Assembly (NCBI GenBank): GCA_947385505.1
Contig: CANDLP010000158.1
Span: forward strand, 1 to 6,053
Source of the DNA: an uncultured Clostridia bacterium
GTDB taxonomy: Bacteria; Bacillota; Clostridia; Oscillospirales; Ruminococcaceae
DNA: 6,053 nucleotides
Direction: 5' to 3'
The position numbers and the translations under genes are program-made. Below the pieces are notes generated by a model. It was not told the origin of the DNA, did not search any database, and saw nothing but the letters and a program-made list of their open reading frames with translations. Shown one piece after another: positions 4,526 to 6,053 of this stretch; the first letter of the stretch is position 1, and every line of letters starts with the position of its first letter.

Positions 4526-6053
4526 GTGCCGTTATTTAAAAAAATCGGCGCGGCCGCTCTGGCTGCGGGAATGACAGTATCCTGTCTGACAATGCCAGCC
4601 TCCGCGGACGAAGCCTATTACGGATATAATTACAACTGGTGGGGCGAACCCGTTCCGTCACAGAACGGTTATGTTGTTGACCGTGTGGTTACCGGCGTTG
4701 ACTTGGGAGTAGGGACTCTCAGCGAACCCAACGATATGTTCGTGGACAATGAAACGGGAGATATCTACCTGGTGGATACCAACAACGCAAGAATAGTTAT
4801 CACCGATGAAAACTTAAACTCAGCCAGGGTAATGGATACCTTTACCTATACCGACGAATTTCCCGAGGAGAAGAGTATAGTCAAAAAGACTACCCTTGAT
4901 TCTCCGAAAGGTATCTTTGTTACTCATAAAAACGGAGAAACGCTTATATACATAGCCGACTCCATGAATTCAAGAGTACTTGCATGCTATGGGGACGGAA
5001 GGATCTTCTTTGAATATACAAGACCTTCAAACGACCTCTACGACGCGGACATCTCCTTCCGCCCCGATAAAGTGGTAGTGGACAACGCGCTTAACGTATA
5101 TGTTGTTATTCCCTCGATTACCAACGGTATGGTACAGTTCAGCAGAGAAGGCACCTTCAACGGTTACTATGGCGCAAACCGCGTCGAAACAACCGCCGAA
5201 GTTTTGCAGAACGCTTTTTACAGTCTGTTTATGAACCGTGAACAGATGAGAAAAAGAGCAAGAGCCGTAGCAATAGAGATCGCCAACTGTGATATCGACG
5301 ATCAAGGATTTATCTATACCGTTACTTCCTCCAAGAACGCTGCTAAGGACATTTTAAAGAAACTGAACCCTGCGGGTGAGAATATCTACCTTAACATGGG
5401 CTTCGACGATTTCTTTTTCGGCGATCTGCCGCTTTACGCCAACGGAACCAGCTACGCTTCCACAATTGACGACGTAGACGTGGACAGCGAGGGAAATGTA
5501 TTCCTTTTGGACTTCTCGGAAAAGAGAATATTCCAGTATTCGGATGAGCTTGACCTTGAATTTATCTTCGGCGGAGAGGGCACCCAGAAGGGTCTCTTTA
5601 CTTCTCCCACCGCCATTGAGAATTTAAACGGAAAGGTTTATGTCACAGACGGACGTAAAAATACCATAACCACCTTCAAGCTTACCGAATTCGGCGAAAT
5701 GGTGCACAGCGCCGTTGAATTGTTTAACAGAGGTCTTTATCAGGAGGCAAAGGAGCCTTTTGAGGAAATAATCCTTAGAGACTCAAACTACTGGTTTGCC
5801 TATATCGGTCTCGGCAACGCCTATTACACCATGGGCGAACACGAGAAAGCTATGGACTATTTCTACATGAACAGTAAAGGCGGTTATAACAGAGCCTTTA
5901 AAGATTATCGAATGCAAATGATAAGAGAATATTTCAATATTTTTATGATAGTTGTGCTGATTTTAATAGTCGTTCTGGTAGTATTGTCCAAGGTTAGCAA
6001 AGCAATAAAGAAAAAGAAAAAAGCAGCGGCGGGAGGTGACGGTAATGCGGTTT
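4526..6053 (+). CDS. Secreted, membrane-anchored NHL-like beta-propeller and TPR protein, 3' end beyond window
   Basis: At least 509 residues, with no stop before the edge. A Sec signal peptide fills 1-27: KK, an Ala-rich core and PASA before Asp28. The mature start is aromatic (YYGYNYNWWGEP). Six propeller-like strands follow, each with a 'V/I-D...G-IY-V-D...R-I' pattern, at about 67-92, 126-153, 180-206, 252-268, 314-338 and 359-385, e.g. IYLVDTNNARIVI and VFLLDFSEKRIFQYS. A charged helical insertion (about 220-250, NREQMRKRAR) interrupts the propeller. Residues 395-447 form one to two TPR units (AVELFNRGLYQEAKEPFEEI; GLGNAYYTMGEHEKAMDYF). A membrane helix at 471-488 and a lysine-rich tail follow, so the protein should face outward on a C-terminal anchor. 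It sits 53 bases after permease 2. Automatic pipelines may call it gluconolactonase or NHL-repeat protein, but nothing shows catalysis. It is probably an importer accessory or sensor; function unknown. Confidence 0.9.
   Translation, partial: MPLFKKIGAAALAAGMTVSCLTMPASADEAYYGYNYNWWGEPVPSQNGYVVDRVVTGVDLGVGTLSEPNDMFVDNETGDIYLVDTNNARIVITDENLNSARVMDTFTYTDEFPEEKSIVKKTTLDSPKGIFVTHKNGETLIYIADSMNSRVLACYGDGRIFFEYTRPSNDLYDADISFRPDKVVVDNALNVYVVIPSITNGMVQFSREGTFNGYYGANRVETTAEVLQNAFYSLFMNREQMRKRARAVAIEIANCDIDDQGFIYTVTSSKNAAKDILKKLNPAGENIYLNMGFDDFFFGDLPLYANGTSYASTIDDVDVDSEGNVFLLDFSEKRIFQYSDELDLEFIFGGEGTQKGLFTSPTAIENLNGKVYVTDGRKNTITTFKLTEFGEMVHSAVELFNRGLYQEAKEPFEEIILRDSNYWFAYIGLGNAYYTMGEHEKAMDYFYMNSKGGYNRAFKDYRMQMIREYFNIFMIVVLILIVVLVVLSKVSKAIKKKKKAAAGGDGNAV
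6031..6039 (+). promoter_or_regulatory. Strong ribosome binding site inside the end of the propeller gene
   Basis: GGGAGGTGA lies 5 bases before ATG 6045. In the propeller frame these bases code for part of a low-complexity Ala/Gly tail (AAAGGD), which suggests they are kept for initiating the next gene. Confidence 0.7.
6045..6053 (+). CDS. Probable start of the next operon gene (MRF...), cut by the window edge
   Basis: ATG CGG TTT follows a near-consensus ribosome binding site at ideal spacing, in a different frame from the still-open propeller gene, so the two overlap by at least 9 bases. Such overlap points to translational coupling. Only three codons are visible, so no product can be named. 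From memory, a multi-pass membrane protein of the YIP1 family often follows propeller/TPR genes of this kind in Firmicutes; that is a guess to test, not something seen here. Confidence 0.55.

Noticed and set aside
4516..4539. ATG-initiated seven-codon frame overlapping the propeller gene start
   Set aside because: The ribosome binding site is only one or two bases away, too close for initiation, and the frame stops at once. GTG 4526 leads into a proper signal peptide.
5027..5305. Minus-strand open frame (92 codons) inside the propeller gene
   Set aside because: Antisense to a continuous frame with propeller repeats and a signal peptide; no independent support.

Overview
The window reads as one end of an assembled contig from a Gram-positive, Firmicutes-type bacterium, most likely a gut or anaerobic Clostridia relative. 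The reasons are strong AGGAGG/AAAGGA-type ribosome binding sites, TTG and GTG starts, a Sec signal peptide of Gram-positive style, and a binding-protein/two-permease operon without its own ATPase. No marker gene is present, so the taxonomic call is inference. All genes are on the + strand and form one apparent operon.

Layout. Bases 1-46 are not biological: they are the end of an Illumina P7 adapter, an 8-base index slot and the TruSeq read-2 adapter, fused in frame to the first gene. From 48 to 2486 runs the 3' part of a very large extracellular solute-binding protein. Two carbohydrate-binding-like beta modules and a helical spacer precede an ordinary family-1 sugar-binding domain; its true N-terminus is missing. 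The 145-base gap 2487-2631 holds three 12-base direct repeats leading into a 16-bp hairpin that ends just before the ribosome binding site of the next gene. Two ABC sugar permeases of MalF type (2632-3573) and MalG type (3615-4472) follow. A secreted, membrane-anchored beta-propeller (NHL-like) plus TPR protein then starts with GTG at 4526 and runs off the right edge. A further gene probably starts at 6045, overlapping it in another frame.

How the genes may work together. The binding protein would capture a sugar or oligosaccharide at the cell surface and deliver it to the two-permease channel. The ATPase is presumably a shared MsmX-type protein encoded elsewhere. The extra N-terminal modules may hold the receptor on a polysaccharide or the cell wall. 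The propeller/TPR protein faces outward on a single C-terminal membrane anchor and looks like an accessory component of this importer with no described role that I know of. The repeats and hairpin after the binding-protein gene probably set a high binding-protein to permease ratio. The substrate cannot be read from the sequence.
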